64,000 nt of DNA from Psychromicrobium xiongbiense (GTDB lineage Bacteria > Actinomycetota > Actinomycetes > Actinomycetales > Micrococcaceae). The notes beneath the pieces are model-generated. The model was not told where the DNA came from. It saw only the letters and a program-made list of their open reading frames with translations, and ran no database searches. The position numbers and the translations under genes were made by a program. Where the stretch lies: the NCBI RefSeq assembly GCF_030271165.1, contig NZ_JASSZH010000021.1:214669-278668 (forward strand), in the 5' to 3' direction. Numbering within the stretch: the first letter of the stretch is position 1; every line of letters starts with the position of its first letter. Positions 8,744 to 17,921 of the stretch are shown one piece after another.

Positions 8744-10009
8744 CTAAGGTTTAGCAGCGCCCTCCCCCAGAACGGAGGGCGCTGCTGCTATGTTCCGGAT
8801 CGGGCGCCAGATCAGCAGGAGTGTCAGCCCGGACCCCACGAAGGCAAACCACCAGGGGGCCGTGAGCCCCCAGGTCTGTGCAATGAGGCCGCCCAGCGCC
8901 TGTCCGATCACCATGCCGCCGAACACGCCCACCATGTTCACCGAGCCGATTCGCCCTTGCAGGTCCAGGGGAACCAGGCGCTGACGCACGGTGGTGGAGA
9001 TGGTGCCCCAGATGAAGGCGTACGCGCCAAAGACCACCATGATGGCCAGCGCCACCCAACCGGTGGTCACCAACGCCATCGACAGATGCATCAGGACTTC
9101 CAGCGAGAGGCATACTCGCATCAACACGGCGAAGGCGACCCGTTTCTCCAGCCAGCCGAAGGAGAAGGTCGCGGCCATCCCGCCCAGGGCCGACGCCGTC
9201 GTGAGCGCTGCATAGCCCACCGGCCCCATGTGCAGGTGCTCGGTGGCATAAAGGACCAGAATGCTCCACGGTGCCGCCCAGGTGACGTTGAAGGAGAGGA
9301 TGATGATCACCAGGGTGCGCACCGGAGGATTGCGCAGCAGCCAGCGGATTCCCTCGGCAATATCCGTGTGCACGGCAGCGCGGGGATGATTCTCGTCGAT
9401 ACTGCGCGGTGGCAGTGGCGTGGCGGAGATCCGCGAAATGAGCACCACCGCCAGGAGCACACAAAGCACCTGAACCAGGAACGGCCAGAAGGCGCCGATG
9501 GCGAAGAGGAGGGCACCCAGCGGCGGCCCGCCCAGCTGGTTGGCGACGAGGTACCCGAATTGCAGCCGGGCATTGCCGATGCCCAGATTCTCCGAACGCA
9601 CCAGCATGGGGAGCAGGGTGTTGTTGGCCGAGTTCACGAAGACCTCAGCCACGCCATAGAGCAAGGTCGCCACAAGGACCACCACGATGGTTGCCTGCCC
9701 GGTAAGCAGGAAGACGCACAGTGCCAGGACGACCAGGCCGCGCAGGGAGTTGCCAAGCATGACCAGATGACGGCGGTCAAAGCGGTCCGCCACCGCACCG
9801 GCATGCAGGCCGAAGAGCAGCCAGGGCAGGTATTGCATCATGGCACCCGCGGAGACCAGCAGGGGCGATGATGTCATCGAAGCAATGAGCAGCGGTGCGG
9901 CAGCCAGGGCCACACCGTCACCAATATTGCCGGTCCAGGACGCCGCAATGAGCCACCGGAAGTTCATGCCCATGCGGCGCGGAGCGATCAATTCACCGAG
10001 AGTAGACAC
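8744..10009 (-). CDS. MFS transporter, MFS_3 (drug/siderophore exporter-like)
   Basis: A 421-residue major facilitator protein of the MFS_3 type, a group that includes enterobactin exporters and macrolide-efflux-like proteins. Visible features: NIGDGVALAAAPLL in helix 1, loop 2-3 DRFDRRHLVMLGN, NSANNTLLPMLV with QLGGPPLG in the N-terminal half, and GRIGSVNMVGVFGG in the C-terminal half. The substrate cannot be assigned. The GTG start at 10009 follows a TATCAT box by 7 nt, so the mRNA is probably leaderless. Its 3' end carries an inverted repeat (8753-8786) that may terminate both this gene and the convergent small membrane protein gene. Confidence 0.82.
   Translation of the reverse strand: MSTLGELIAPRRMGMNFRWLIAASWTGNIGDGVALAAAPLLIASMTSSPLLVSAGAMMQYLPWLLFGLHAGAVADRFDRRHLVMLGNSLRGLVVLALCVFLLTGQATIVVVLVATLLYGVAEVFVNSANNTLLPMLVRSENLGIGNARLQFGYLVANQLGGPPLGALLFAIGAFWPFLVQVLCVLLAVVLISRISATPLPPRSIDENHPRAAVHTDIAEGIRWLLRNPPVRTLVIIILSFNVTWAAPWSILVLYATEHLHMGPVGYAALTTASALGGMAATFSFGWLEKRVAFAVLMRVCLSLEVLMHLSMALVTTGWVALAIMVVFGAYAFIWGTISTTVRQRLVPLDLQGRIGSVNMVGVFGGMVIGQALGGLIAQTWGLTAPWWFAFVGSGLTLLLIWRPIRNIAAAPSVLGEGAAKP
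8753..8786. terminator. Hairpin overlapping the 3' end of the MFS_3 gene
   Basis: Thirteen-base perfect arms (AGCAGCGCCCTCC and its complement) around an 8-nt loop, inside the last codons of the leftward gene and 22 bp after the rightward gene. It is probably a shared terminator, although neither side has a clear U-tract. Confidence 0.6.
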
Positions 10010-10016
10010 TTGATCG

Positions 10017-10022
10017 ATGATA
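10017..10022 (-). promoter_or_regulatory. -10 box TATCAT, leaderless start of the MFS_3 transporter
   Basis: Read on the minus strand, TATCAT is followed by 7 nt and then the GTG at 10009. Confidence 0.55.
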
Positions 10023-10044
10023 ACCGCTTCTCATGGAGTTATCG

Positions 10045-13000
10045 CTACACCGGGGAATCGCTGAAGATCGCGATCAGCACCTGCTGGGCCCACTCGAGAA
10101 TCTGAGTGTCCACCAGATCACGACCCCCCACCCGGGCTGTTTTCGGTTTCGGAATCAGAATCGCGCTCAACGCAGGTTTGATCTGGGATCCGGGGTACAT
10201 CCGTTGCAGACGCATCTGCCGTGATTCGGGCAGATCTGCCGGAGCGAACTTCACAAAGTTCCCCTGCACCGCGACATCGCTCAGACCCACTTCGCGGGCC
10301 GCAACGCGGAACCGAGCCACCGCGACCAGGTTCTGCACCGGCGCCGGCGGCTCACCATAGCGGTCGATGAGCTCTTCCAGCACCTCATCGATCGCCTGCG
10401 GAGTCAGCGCGGCAGCCAGCTTGCGGTAAGCCTCCAGGCGCAGCCGCTCCCCCGGCACATAGTCGTGGGGCAGATGCGCGTTGACCGGCAGCTCGATCTT
10501 CATATCGGCGACCTTCTCCTCGGCCTCACCCCGGAAGTCGGCCACCGCCTCGCCGACCAGGCGAATGTAGAGATCAAAGCCCACCCCGGCGATATGTCCG
10601 GACTGCTCGCCACCGAGCAGGTTTCCGGCACCCCGGATTTCCAGGTCCTTCATGGCCAGCTGCATGCCAGCCCCGAGCTCGTTGTGCGCGGCGACCGCCT
10701 TGAGCCGCTCCAGCGCCACCTCACCCAGCGGCTTCTCCGCGGGGTACAGGAAGTAGGCGTAGGCCCGTTCCCTGCCACGGCCCACCCGGCCACGCAGCTG
10801 GTGCAACTGGGAGAGGCCATACTTATCAGCGCCATCGACAATCAGCGTATTGGCGTTGGAGATATCCAGGCCGGTCTCAATGATGGTGGTGCAGACCAGC
10901 ACATCGAAACGCTTCTCCCAGAAGTCCACAATGATCTGTTCCAGCCGGGCTTCGCTCATCTGCCCGTGCGCCACCGCAATGCGGGCCTCCGGCACCAGCT
11001 GCTGCACATGGGCGGCGATCCGCTCGATCGAGGACACCCGGTTGTGCACGAAGAACACCTGACCCTCGCGCATCAGTTCGCGTCGGATGGCGGCCGAGGT
11101 CTGCTTATCGGTATAGGGACCGACGTAGGTGAGCACCGGGTGGCGTTCCTCCGGCGGAGTGGCCAGGGTGGAAGTCTCCCGGATGCCGGTGAGCGACATC
11201 TCCAGGGTACGTGGGATCGGGGTGGCGCTCATCGCCAGCACATCCACATTGGTGCGCATCTTTTTCAGCTGCTCTTTGTGCTCCACACCGAAGCGCTGTT
11301 CCTCATCCACGATCACCAGGCCCAGGTCCTTGAACCCGAATTCCTTGGACAACAACCGGTGGGTGCCGATGACCACGTCCACCGTGCCGTTCCGCACCCC
11401 CTCTGCGGTTTCCTTGGATTCCTTGGTCCCCTGGAAGCGGGATAGCGGCCTGACCCGCACCGGGAAGCCAGAGAACCGCTCGGTGAACGTCTCGTAGTGC
11501 TGTTGGGCGAGCAGAGTGGTCGGCACCAGGACCGCGACCTGTTTGCCATCCTGCACCGCCTTGAAGGCGGCCCGGACGGCGATCTCGGTCTTGCCGTAGC
11601 CGACATCACCCGAGACCAGGCGATCCATCGGGATCTCCCGCTCCATATCCGCCTTGACTTCATTGATGGTGGTCAGCTGATCCGGTGTTTCGACATAGGG
11701 AAACGCCTCTTCCAGTTCGCGCTGCCAGGGAGTGTCCGCCGCAAACGCATGACCCTTGGAGGCCATCCGGGCGGAGTAGAGACGAATCAGTTCGCCCGCG
11801 ATCTCCTTGACCGCCTTGCGTGCCTTGGTCTTCGTCGCCGCCCAGTCGGAGCCACCCATCTTGCTCAGCACCGGAGCATCGCCACCGACGTAAGCGGTGA
11901 TCTGATCCAGCTGATCGGTCGGGACGAAGAGTTTATCCCCAGGGGCGCCACGCTTTGCGGGCGCGTATTCCAGCACCAGGTACTCACGGTTGCCATCCGT
12001 TCCCACCACTTTGCGCTGGATCAGCTCCACGAACCGGCCGATGCCGTGCTGCTCGTGCACCACAAAGTCGCCGGCGCGCAGCTGCAGCGGGTCCACCGCA
12101 TTGCGCCGTTTGGACGGCATCTTGCGCATATCTTTGGTGCCGGCGGCGGTGGCCCTGCCCAGCAGATCGGCTTCGGTGAGCAGGCCCAGTTTCAGCCCGT
12201 CCAGCACGAATCCGTGCCCGGCGGCAGCGGTGGTCACCTCGATGATGCCCGGTTGCGCCGGCTCATCCAGCGAATCGACCCGCGCCGCCGGAATATCCGC
12301 ATCATGGAACAGCTCAGCGAGACGCTGCGCGGGGCCGGGGCCATCAGTCACCACCACGATGCGCCACTGATCGGCCACCCGGCTTCCGACGAACTCCAGC
12401 ATCTCCGCCACATTGCCCTGATAGCCGCGTGGCTCCCGGGCCGGGATCGCCAGAACATCCAGCTCCGGTTCCGTTTCCTGGCCCATATCGCTATGGAGGC
12501 CCAGTGCGGAGATCGACCACCAGCTGAGCCCGGAACGCAGTGCGGAGGTCCGGCTTTCAGCCAGCGAGGCAAAGTTCGCTGAGGCCAAGGCCCGGGAGAC
12601 GTCCAGAGTCTGCGAGACATCCAGAGGGGCCACGCCGCCATCGGACGCTGTGGACCAGGCCGCCTCCAGGAACTCCTCATTGGTCGCCTCAAGGTCGTGG
12701 GCACGCCCACGGACGCGCTCCGGCTCCAGCACGATGGCGATCGAGCCGGGCGGGAACTCGGCCACCACCGGGACCACAGATTCGACCAGCACGGGGGTCA
12801 GCGATTCCATGCCTTCCACCGCAATGCCACCGGCGATCTTCTCCAGCATCCCCGCCGCGGCCGGGAAGGAGTCCTTGAGCCGGGCGGCCCGCGACTGCAC
12901 CTCAGGGGTGATCAGCAACTCGCGGCAGGGTGGGGCAAAGAGTTGGCTGGGGTGGGTCACCGTGCCGCTGACCGAGGTGATGGTGCGCTGGTCCGCCACG

Positions 13001-13701
13001 GCAAACCAACGCATGGATTCAACCTCATCGCCGAAGAATTCAATGCGCACCGGGTGGTCATCGGTCGGCGGGAAAACATCGATAATCCCGCCGCGGACCG
13101 CGAATTCGCCTCGATGCGTGACCATGTCCACACGCGCATAGGCGGCCGCTGCGAGCCGGCGGACCACCTCGTCGAACGGCGCAATGTCCCCCACCCTCAG
13201 TTCCACCGGCTCCACGTCGCCCAGGCCTGCGACCACGGGCTGAACCACGGCGCGCACCGGCGCGACCACCACGCGCAGGGCGGCGTCCTTCGTTGATCCT
13301 GTCCGCTGATCTCCGGTTCTGGCGTGTTTGAGCCGGCGGAGCACAGCAAGTCGACGGCCCACCGTGTCCGAGCGGGGCGACAACCGTTCATGCGGAAGCG
13401 TTTCCCAGCTGGGGAATTCCGCCACGGCATCGACGGGCAGGTAGGAGCGCAGCGCTGCCACCAGATCTTCACTCTCCCGGCTGGTGGCCGTGACCACCAG
13501 CACGATGCCGGCCGCCCCTTCCACGGCAGGCGCGGCGGCCAGACCCTCAGCGATCTCTGCGATCAAAGGTGCCCGCAATCCATTGGGCGCGCCGATCTGC
13601 AGACCCTCGGTGCGCAGGGCATGAGCACGTTCTGCATGTGCGCGAACCCTGGCAATACTGGGCTCCTCGCGCAGTGTGGAGCGCAATCCGTTCAATGTCA
13701 T
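10045..13701 (-). CDS. mfd: Transcription-repair coupling factor
   Basis: DNA translocase that releases RNA polymerase stalled at lesions and recruits UvrA. The 1218-residue protein shows the expected order: UvrB-like N-terminal domain, CarD-like RNA polymerase interaction domain (LRAGDFVVHEQHGIGRF), SF2 helicase core with Walker A GDVGYGKTE (coded near 11585-11610) and DEEQRFG, helicase motif VI QLRGRVGRG, and the C-terminal TRCF domain. The ATG at 13701 (MTLNGLRSTL) has GAGGA 6 nt upstream and gives the family length; longer in-frame starts to 13866 would add an unconserved 55-residue leader. It stands alone, divergent from the DUF2505 gene across a 267-bp gap in which I see no gene. Confidence 0.96.
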   Translation of the reverse strand: MTLNGLRSTLREEPSIARVRAHAERAHALRTEGLQIGAPNGLRAPLIAEIAEGLAAAPAVEGAAGIVLVVTATSRESEDLVAALRSYLPVDAVAEFPSWETLPHERLSPRSDTVGRRLAVLRRLKHARTGDQRTGSTKDAALRVVVAPVRAVVQPVVAGLGDVEPVELRVGDIAPFDEVVRRLAAAAYARVDMVTHRGEFAVRGGIIDVFPPTDDHPVRIEFFGDEVESMRWFAVADQRTITSVSGTVTHPSQLFAPPCRELLITPEVQSRAARLKDSFPAAAGMLEKIAGGIAVEGMESLTPVLVESVVPVVAEFPPGSIAIVLEPERVRGRAHDLEATNEEFLEAAWSTASDGGVAPLDVSQTLDVSRALASANFASLAESRTSALRSGLSWWSISALGLHSDMGQETEPELDVLAIPAREPRGYQGNVAEMLEFVGSRVADQWRIVVVTDGPGPAQRLAELFHDADIPAARVDSLDEPAQPGIIEVTTAAAGHGFVLDGLKLGLLTEADLLGRATAAGTKDMRKMPSKRRNAVDPLQLRAGDFVVHEQHGIGRFVELIQRKVVGTDGNREYLVLEYAPAKRGAPGDKLFVPTDQLDQITAYVGGDAPVLSKMGGSDWAATKTKARKAVKEIAGELIRLYSARMASKGHAFAADTPWQRELEEAFPYVETPDQLTTINEVKADMEREIPMDRLVSGDVGYGKTEIAVRAAFKAVQDGKQVAVLVPTTLLAQQHYETFTERFSGFPVRVRPLSRFQGTKESKETAEGVRNGTVDVVIGTHRLLSKEFGFKDLGLVIVDEEQRFGVEHKEQLKKMRTNVDVLAMSATPIPRTLEMSLTGIRETSTLATPPEERHPVLTYVGPYTDKQTSAAIRRELMREGQVFFVHNRVSSIERIAAHVQQLVPEARIAVAHGQMSEARLEQIIVDFWEKRFDVLVCTTIIETGLDISNANTLIVDGADKYGLSQLHQLRGRVGRGRERAYAYFLYPAEKPLGEVALERLKAVAAHNELGAGMQLAMKDLEIRGAGNLLGGEQSGHIAGVGFDLYIRLVGEAVADFRGEAEEKVADMKIELPVNAHLPHDYVPGERLRLEAYRKLAAALTPQAIDEVLEELIDRYGEPPAPVQNLVAVARFRVAAREVGLSDVAVQGNFVKFAPADLPESRQMRLQRMYPGSQIKPALSAILIPKPKTARVGGRDLVDTQILEWAQQVLIAIFSDSPV

Positions 13702-13968
13702 GAAGAATCCTCGACCTGTGGGTGGAGTTGGGCAGAATGACGGGGCGTCCCATGCCGCGAATCGCAGCACGAAAACCCGGGATTCCTGAGAAGCCCGGGG
13801 TGCCCTTTCAGTGTATCGCTGGCCACTGACAGTGAGCTCAGCGACGCCTTCATGAGTCCCTTCCACTCGCGGCGCGGGCCGCTCATGTGGTTGGCTGGTG
13901 CTGCAGTTTGTTCGCAGTCTGTTCGCAGCGCCGTCGTTCGCGGCGGTATCCCGATGTAAGGACCACTC

Positions 13969-14466
13969 ATGGCTCTGTCTTCTTCCGCCTCACTGCCCAC
14001 CGACATCGAGCGCGTCGTCGAACTCTTCCGGAGTGTTGACTTCGTCCGTCAGGTCAGCGAGGCCGCCGGTGGAACTCTGGAGTCCTACGCCGTCCAGGAG
14101 GATCCGAGTGGTTCCTTCGAGGTGACGCTGGTCCGCGCCGTTCCGAGCGACCGACTGCCGGATATCGCCCGCAAATTTGTCGGCGCCAGCCTGACTCTCA
14201 AGCAGAAGGACAGCTGGTCCGCCCCCGCTGCGGATGGTTCCCGTGAGGTGAGGATCAGCGCGACGATCTCCGGTGCACCCGTGGAGGCCAAGGCCGTGCA
14301 GCGATTGATCGCGGAAGGCGCACAGACCCGCATCGAACTCGACGGAGCTGTGACCAGCAGCATCCCATTCCTCGGTGACAAGATCGTCCGTGCGGCAGAG
14401 CCCGCCTTCGGCAAGGCACTGAACCTGCAGGTCTCCGAGGCGCTCAAGGTCCTCGGCGGGGAGTAG
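13969..14466 (+). CDS. DUF2505-family protein
   Basis: A 165-residue cytoplasmic protein with the DUF2505 pattern: an N-terminal helix (ERVVELFRSVDFVRQVSEAAG), a beta-rich middle with the conserved-looking SWSAP turn, and a C-terminal helix. This family is thought to have a START/SRPBCC-like fold for binding hydrophobic ligands, but no function is established. AAGGA stands 7 nt before the ATG. It is followed at 117 bp by nhaA, which has its own promoter and leader, so linkage is weak. Confidence 0.78.
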   Translation: MALSSSASLPTDIERVVELFRSVDFVRQVSEAAGGTLESYAVQEDPSGSFEVTLVRAVPSDRLPDIARKFVGASLTLKQKDSWSAPAADGSREVRISATISGAPVEAKAVQRLIAEGAQTRIELDGAVTSSIPFLGDKIVRAAEPAFGKALNLQVSEALKVLGGE

Positions 14467-14502
14467 ATCGGCACCGGGCGGGCTGAAGTCGGCCATCCAG
14501 CC

Positions 14503-14508
14503 TAAAAT
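14503..14508 (+). promoter_or_regulatory. -10 box TAAAAT of the nhaA leader transcript
   Basis: Best -10 match upstream of nhaA. A start about 7 nt downstream would place the whole structured leader in the mRNA. No good -35 is visible. Confidence 0.45.
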
Positions 14509-14512
14509 GGGT

Positions 14513-14582
14513 AGTGGTGAGCCGGGAAGTCTGGTCGGCACAGCCTTCGTGCTGTCATGAGAGATCTCAGTAAGGACTGACC
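14513..14582 (+). ncRNA. Structured 5' leader of nhaA, candidate cation-responsive riboswitch
   Basis: The roughly 70-nt leader contains a hairpin GCCG...CGGC (14521-14539) enclosing GGAAGTCTGGT, directly followed by a second hairpin ACAGC...GCTGT (14540-14555) with a CTTCGT loop, a GAGATCTC palindrome, then the AAGGA ribosome site. Two stacked hairpins with a purine-rich loop directly before an antiporter gene resemble the nhaA leader RNAs proposed as Li+/Na+ sensing elements. I cannot confirm the class from memory of a consensus. Confidence 0.45.
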
Positions 14583-15866
14583 ATGCCCGGTGCACGCCCC
14601 ACCCCTGCTGTACACAACCATCAAGCTGCCCGCACAGTATTTGCCCGCGGCTCGAGCCCGGAACGTGTGCGGATCTCCGCCATTCTGCGCCGCGAAACCG
14701 TCGGCGGAGCGCTGTTGCTCATCGCGACGGTTGCCGCGTTGATCTGGGCCAACTCCCCTGCTGCTGCCGGGTACTTCGCACTCCGTGAAACCCCACTGGG
14801 TGTGGACTTCCTGGGCCTCAAGCTGAGGCTTGGCGACTGGGCCGCGGATGGGTTGTTGGCAATCTTCTTCTTCGTCGCAGGGCTGGAACTCAAACGGGAG
14901 TTTGTGGCCGGGGATCTGCGCAGCTTCAACCGGGCCATCGTCCCGGTGGCCGCTGCCTGTGGCGGCGTGCTGGTTCCCGCAGTGATCTATGTTCTGGTGA
15001 ATGTGCAGAATGGCGCTGAGATTCTGCACGGCTGGGCCATCCCGACTGCCACGGACATCGCCTTCGCACTCGCGGTCCTTGCGGTGATCAGCACGCATCT
15101 GCCCACCGCGCTGCGCACCTTCCTGCTGACCCTGGCCGTCGTGGATGATCTGATCGCCATCGCCATCATCGCGGCGTTCTATCCGCACGGCCTGGCCCCG
15201 GGGTATCTGGCGCTCGCGCTGATCCCACTGGGGCTGTTCACCTGGTTGGTGCAGAAGCGCGTCCGGAGCTGGTACCTGCTGCTGCCGCTGGCCGCCGCCA
15301 CCTGGGCGCTGGTTCACGCCTCCGGGATCCACGCCACCGTGGCCGGGGTCTTGCTGGCCTTCGCTGTTCCGGTGTTGCGCCGGGACCGGACGCCGGACGG
15401 AGATCAAGCAGAGAGGGGCCCCGGCTTGGCCGAACACTTTGAACATCGCATCCGGCCGCTCTCCGCCGGGGTGGCCGTGCCGATCTTCGCGTTCTTCTCT
15501 GCGGGCGTGGCCGTAGGTGGGATCAGCGGAATTCAGGCTGCACTGAGCGATTCGGTGGCGGTCGGCATTGTGCTCGCGCTGGTGCTCGGGAAGACCGTGG
15601 GCATCTTCGGTGCAACCCTCCTGGTCACCACAACCACCCGGGCCAGCCTGGACAGTGGGCTCTCCTGGTGGGACGTTGCTGGGCTTGCAGTGCTGGCCGG
15701 TATCGGATTTACCGTCTCTCTGCTGATCGGAGAGCTCGCCTTTGGCCACGACTCACCGCACACCGATCATGCCAAGGTGGCGATCCTGACCGGCTCACTG
15801 ATCGCCGCGTTGCTGGCCTCGATCATTCTCCGGGCGCGCAATCGCCGCTACCGGCAGCTGGCCTAG
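14583..15866 (+). CDS. nhaA: Na+/H+ antiporter NhaA
   Basis: Inner-membrane antiporter exporting Na+ or Li+ in exchange for protons. The 427-residue length and signatures fit Nha[23 protein letters not shown] in helix 1, [31 protein letters not shown], and the paired aspartates of the ion site in [12 protein letters not shown]. Helices continue through [15 protein letters not shown] to a basic C-terminus. ATG at 14583 has AAGGA 6 nt upstream. Expression is probably controlled by the preceding leader. Its TAG stop overlaps the sufU stop on the other strand within the sequence CTAG. Confidence 0.95.
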   Translation: MPGARPTPAVHNHQAARTVFARGSSPERVRISAILRRETVGGALLLIATVAALIWANSPAAAGYFALRETPLGVDFLGLKLRLGDWAADGLLAIFFFVAGLELKREFVAGDLRSFNRAIVPVAAACGGVLVPAVIYVLVNVQNGAEILHGWAIPTATDIAFALAVLAVISTHLPTALRTFLLTLAVVDDLIAIAIIAAFYPHGLAPGYLALALIPLGLFTWLVQKRVRSWYLLLPLAAATWALVHASGIHATVAGVLLAFAVPVLRRDRTPDGDQAERGPGLAEHFEHRIRPLSAGVAVPIFAFFSAGVAVGGISGIQAALSDSVAVGIVLALVLGKTVGIFGATLLVTTTTRASLDSGLSWWDVAGLAVLAGIGFTVSLLIGELAFGHDSPHTDHAKVAILTGSLIAALLASIILRARNRRYRQLA

Positions 15867-16324
15867 GCGCTGTCAGCCCGCAGCGCATCCTCGACGGCAA
15901 CCCAGGCCAGCATGGCGCATTTCACCCGGGCCGCATAGCGGGACACCCCGGAGAAGGCTGCTGCTTCGCCGAGTACCCCGGGATCCGCCTCGATCGTTCC
16001 CCGGGAGCGCATCACGGTGCGGAACTGCTCAATCAGCTCCAGTGCGGCCCCACCGGACAGCCCTCTCAACTCACCGGTCAGCACCGAAGCGGAGGCCATC
16101 GAGATGGCACAGCCAGCCCCGTCCCAGTGCACGCCCAGCACGTCACCACCCTCGGCCACATCCACCCGCACCGTGATCTCATCGCCACAGACGGGGTTGA
16201 GCTGGTGTGAGTGGCCGCTGCGCGCCCCCGCTGGAACCGGCTCCGCCGTCAGCAGGTCATCCCCGTTGCGGAGTTTGGACTGCTCCAGGATGATCTCCTG
16301 GTAGAGGGAATCAAGGCCGCTCAT
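15863..16324 (-). CDS. sufU: SUF system sulfur-transfer/scaffold protein SufU
   Basis: Zinc-dependent sulfur acceptor that receives persulfide from SufS for Fe-S cluster assembly. The 153-residue protein has the ligands in place: [20 protein letters not shown] and the C-terminal RVKCAML. The ATG at 16324 overlaps the sufS stop as ATGA and gives the normal length, so the two genes are translationally coupled; longer in-frame starts lie inside sufS. The gene ends tail to tail with nhaA, sharing CTAG. Confidence 0.95.
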   Translation of the reverse strand: MSGLDSLYQEIILEQSKLRNGDDLLTAEPVPAGARSGHSHQLNPVCGDEITVRVDVAEGGDVLGVHWDGAGCAISMASASVLTGELRGLSGGAALELIEQFRTVMRSRGTIEADPGVLGEAAAFSGVSRYAARVKCAMLAWVAVEDALRADSA

Positions 16325-17721
16325 ACCGTTGCCCCTTCGCTGGTTGCGGAACCGGATCGTTGACTCACGCCGAAGTAGCCGCGCACCTCGGAGACAGCCT
16401 GCAGGAACTGGTCCACTTCGTCCTCTGTGGTGTAAAGATAGGCGCTGGCGCGGGTGCTGGCGGTCAGCCCGTAGCGCCGGTGCAGTGGCTGCGCGCAGTG
16501 GTGCCCCACGCGCACCGCAATGCCGCGATCGTCCAGGAACTGGCCGACATCGTGCGCATGCACGCCGTCCACCTCGAAGGAGGCCAGACCGAGGCGTTCC
16601 TCTCCGGGAGCCGGGCCAAGCAGGTGGATTCCCGGGATCGAGACCAGCCCGGAGGCCAGACGCTGTCCCAATGCCGCCTCCCATGCGGCGATGGCGTCCA
16701 TGCCGGTTTCACGCAGATAGTTGACGGCCACGGACAGGGCGATCGACTGCGAAATCCGCTGCGTTCCGGCCTCAAAACGCTGCGGGGCCGGGAGATAGCC
16801 AGAGGACTCCATGGTGACCTTGGTGATCATGGAACCACCGGTCAGGAACGGCGGCATGGCGTTGAGCAGTTCGGAGCGTCCGTAGAGGGCCCCGATACCG
16901 GTCGGAGCGAGCATCTTGTGGCCGGAGAAGGCCGCAAAATCCACGCCAAGGGCCTTCACATCGACCGGAAGATGCGGCACCGACTGGCAGGCATCGAGCA
17001 CGGTGAGCGCGCCGACCCGCCGGGCCATCGCGGTGAATTCGGCCACCGGGTTGATGGTGCCCAGGACATTGGAGGCCTGAGTGAAGGCGAAAACCCGGGT
17101 TCGTTCCGTCAGCAGCTCGCTCACCTGCCCAGGATCCAGCGTGCCGTCATCGGTCAGCGGCACGTAGCGCAGAGTGGCACCGGTGCGGCGCGCCAGCTCC
17201 TGCCAGGGCACCAGGTTGGCGTGGTGCTCCATTTCGGTGACCAAGATCTCGTCCCCCGGCCTCAGGGCAAACCGCCGGGCTTCCTCGGCCACCGGCCCCA
17301 TGCTCGCATTGGAGAAGGAATACGCGATCAGATTGAGTGCCTCCGTGGCGTTGGAGGTCCAGACCAGCTCGGCCTCCCGGGCACCAATGAACCCGGCGAC
17401 GATGCCGCGCGCAGCCTCATAGGCCTCGGTCGCCTCGACAGCCAGCCAGTGGGCACCGCGATGGACGGCGGCATTGCGCTGTTCGTAAAATTCCTGCTCC
17501 GATTCAAGGACGCTGAACGGCTTCTGCGAGGTGGCCCCGGAGTCCAGATAGACCAGTGGATGCCCATTGACCTGGCGCTCCAGAAGGGGGAAATCGTTGC
17601 GTATCCGTGCCACCTCGAGTGCCGTGAGGCTGGGACGGGCCAGTCGCTCATCCCCGCTCGTCTGGTTCAGTGTTGGCTGGTTCAGCCCGCTGCGGTTCAA
17701 CTCCGTTGACCCCACCATCAT
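16321..17721 (-). CDS. sufS: Cysteine desulfurase SufS
   Basis: PLP enzyme removing sulfur from cysteine and passing it to SufU. Signatures: RNDFPLLERQVNGHPLVYLDSGATSQKP near the N-terminus, TEMEHHANLVPWQ, DACQSVPH, PLP lysine in FSGHKMLAPTGIGALYG, and catalytic cysteine in VGHHCAQPLHRRYG. The start is uncertain: ATG 17721, ATG 17718 and GTG 17715 are adjacent. GGAGG abuts the first ATG and is correctly spaced only for the GTG, so 17715 may be used. The 35-residue N-terminal tail before the conserved domain is Asn/Leu/Ser-rich. sufB, sufC and sufD are not in the window. Confidence 0.94.
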   Translation of the reverse strand: MMVGSTELNRSGLNQPTLNQTSGDERLARPSLTALEVARIRNDFPLLERQVNGHPLVYLDSGATSQKPFSVLESEQEFYEQRNAAVHRGAHWLAVEATEAYEAARGIVAGFIGAREAELVWTSNATEALNLIAYSFSNASMGPVAEEARRFALRPGDEILVTEMEHHANLVPWQELARRTGATLRYVPLTDDGTLDPGQVSELLTERTRVFAFTQASNVLGTINPVAEFTAMARRVGALTVLDACQSVPHLPVDVKALGVDFAAFSGHKMLAPTGIGALYGRSELLNAMPPFLTGGSMITKVTMESSGYLPAPQRFEAGTQRISQSIALSVAVNYLRETGMDAIAAWEAALGQRLASGLVSIPGIHLLGPAPGEERLGLASFEVDGVHAHDVGQFLDDRGIAVRVGHHCAQPLHRRYGLTASTRASAYLYTTEDEVDQFLQAVSEVRGYFGVSQRSGSATSEGATV

Positions 17722-17820
17722 CCTCCAGTGCTCACCTCGCCTCCGTTCCCCGCCAACGGAATCAGCCGTCGCGGTAGAAGTACGAACCCCACAATTCTCC
17801 CATGGTTCACCGGGGATTGG

Positions 17821-17846
17821 TGTGTGAGAAAGGCCTCGCTCACACA
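17821..17846. promoter_or_regulatory. Inverted repeat between divergent sufS and UDP-glucose dehydrogenase genes
   Basis: Perfect 8-bp arms TGTGTGAG / CTCACACA around a 10-nt spacer, midway between the two divergent starts. It is a candidate operator; the regulator is unknown. Confidence 0.4.
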
Positions 17847-17921
17847 TCTGCGGGAGGCTGAGAAGCACGGGTGAAGGCCCAGAGCAAACTTCTTCGGCAG
17901 GCTCAGAAAGACGGAGGCACG

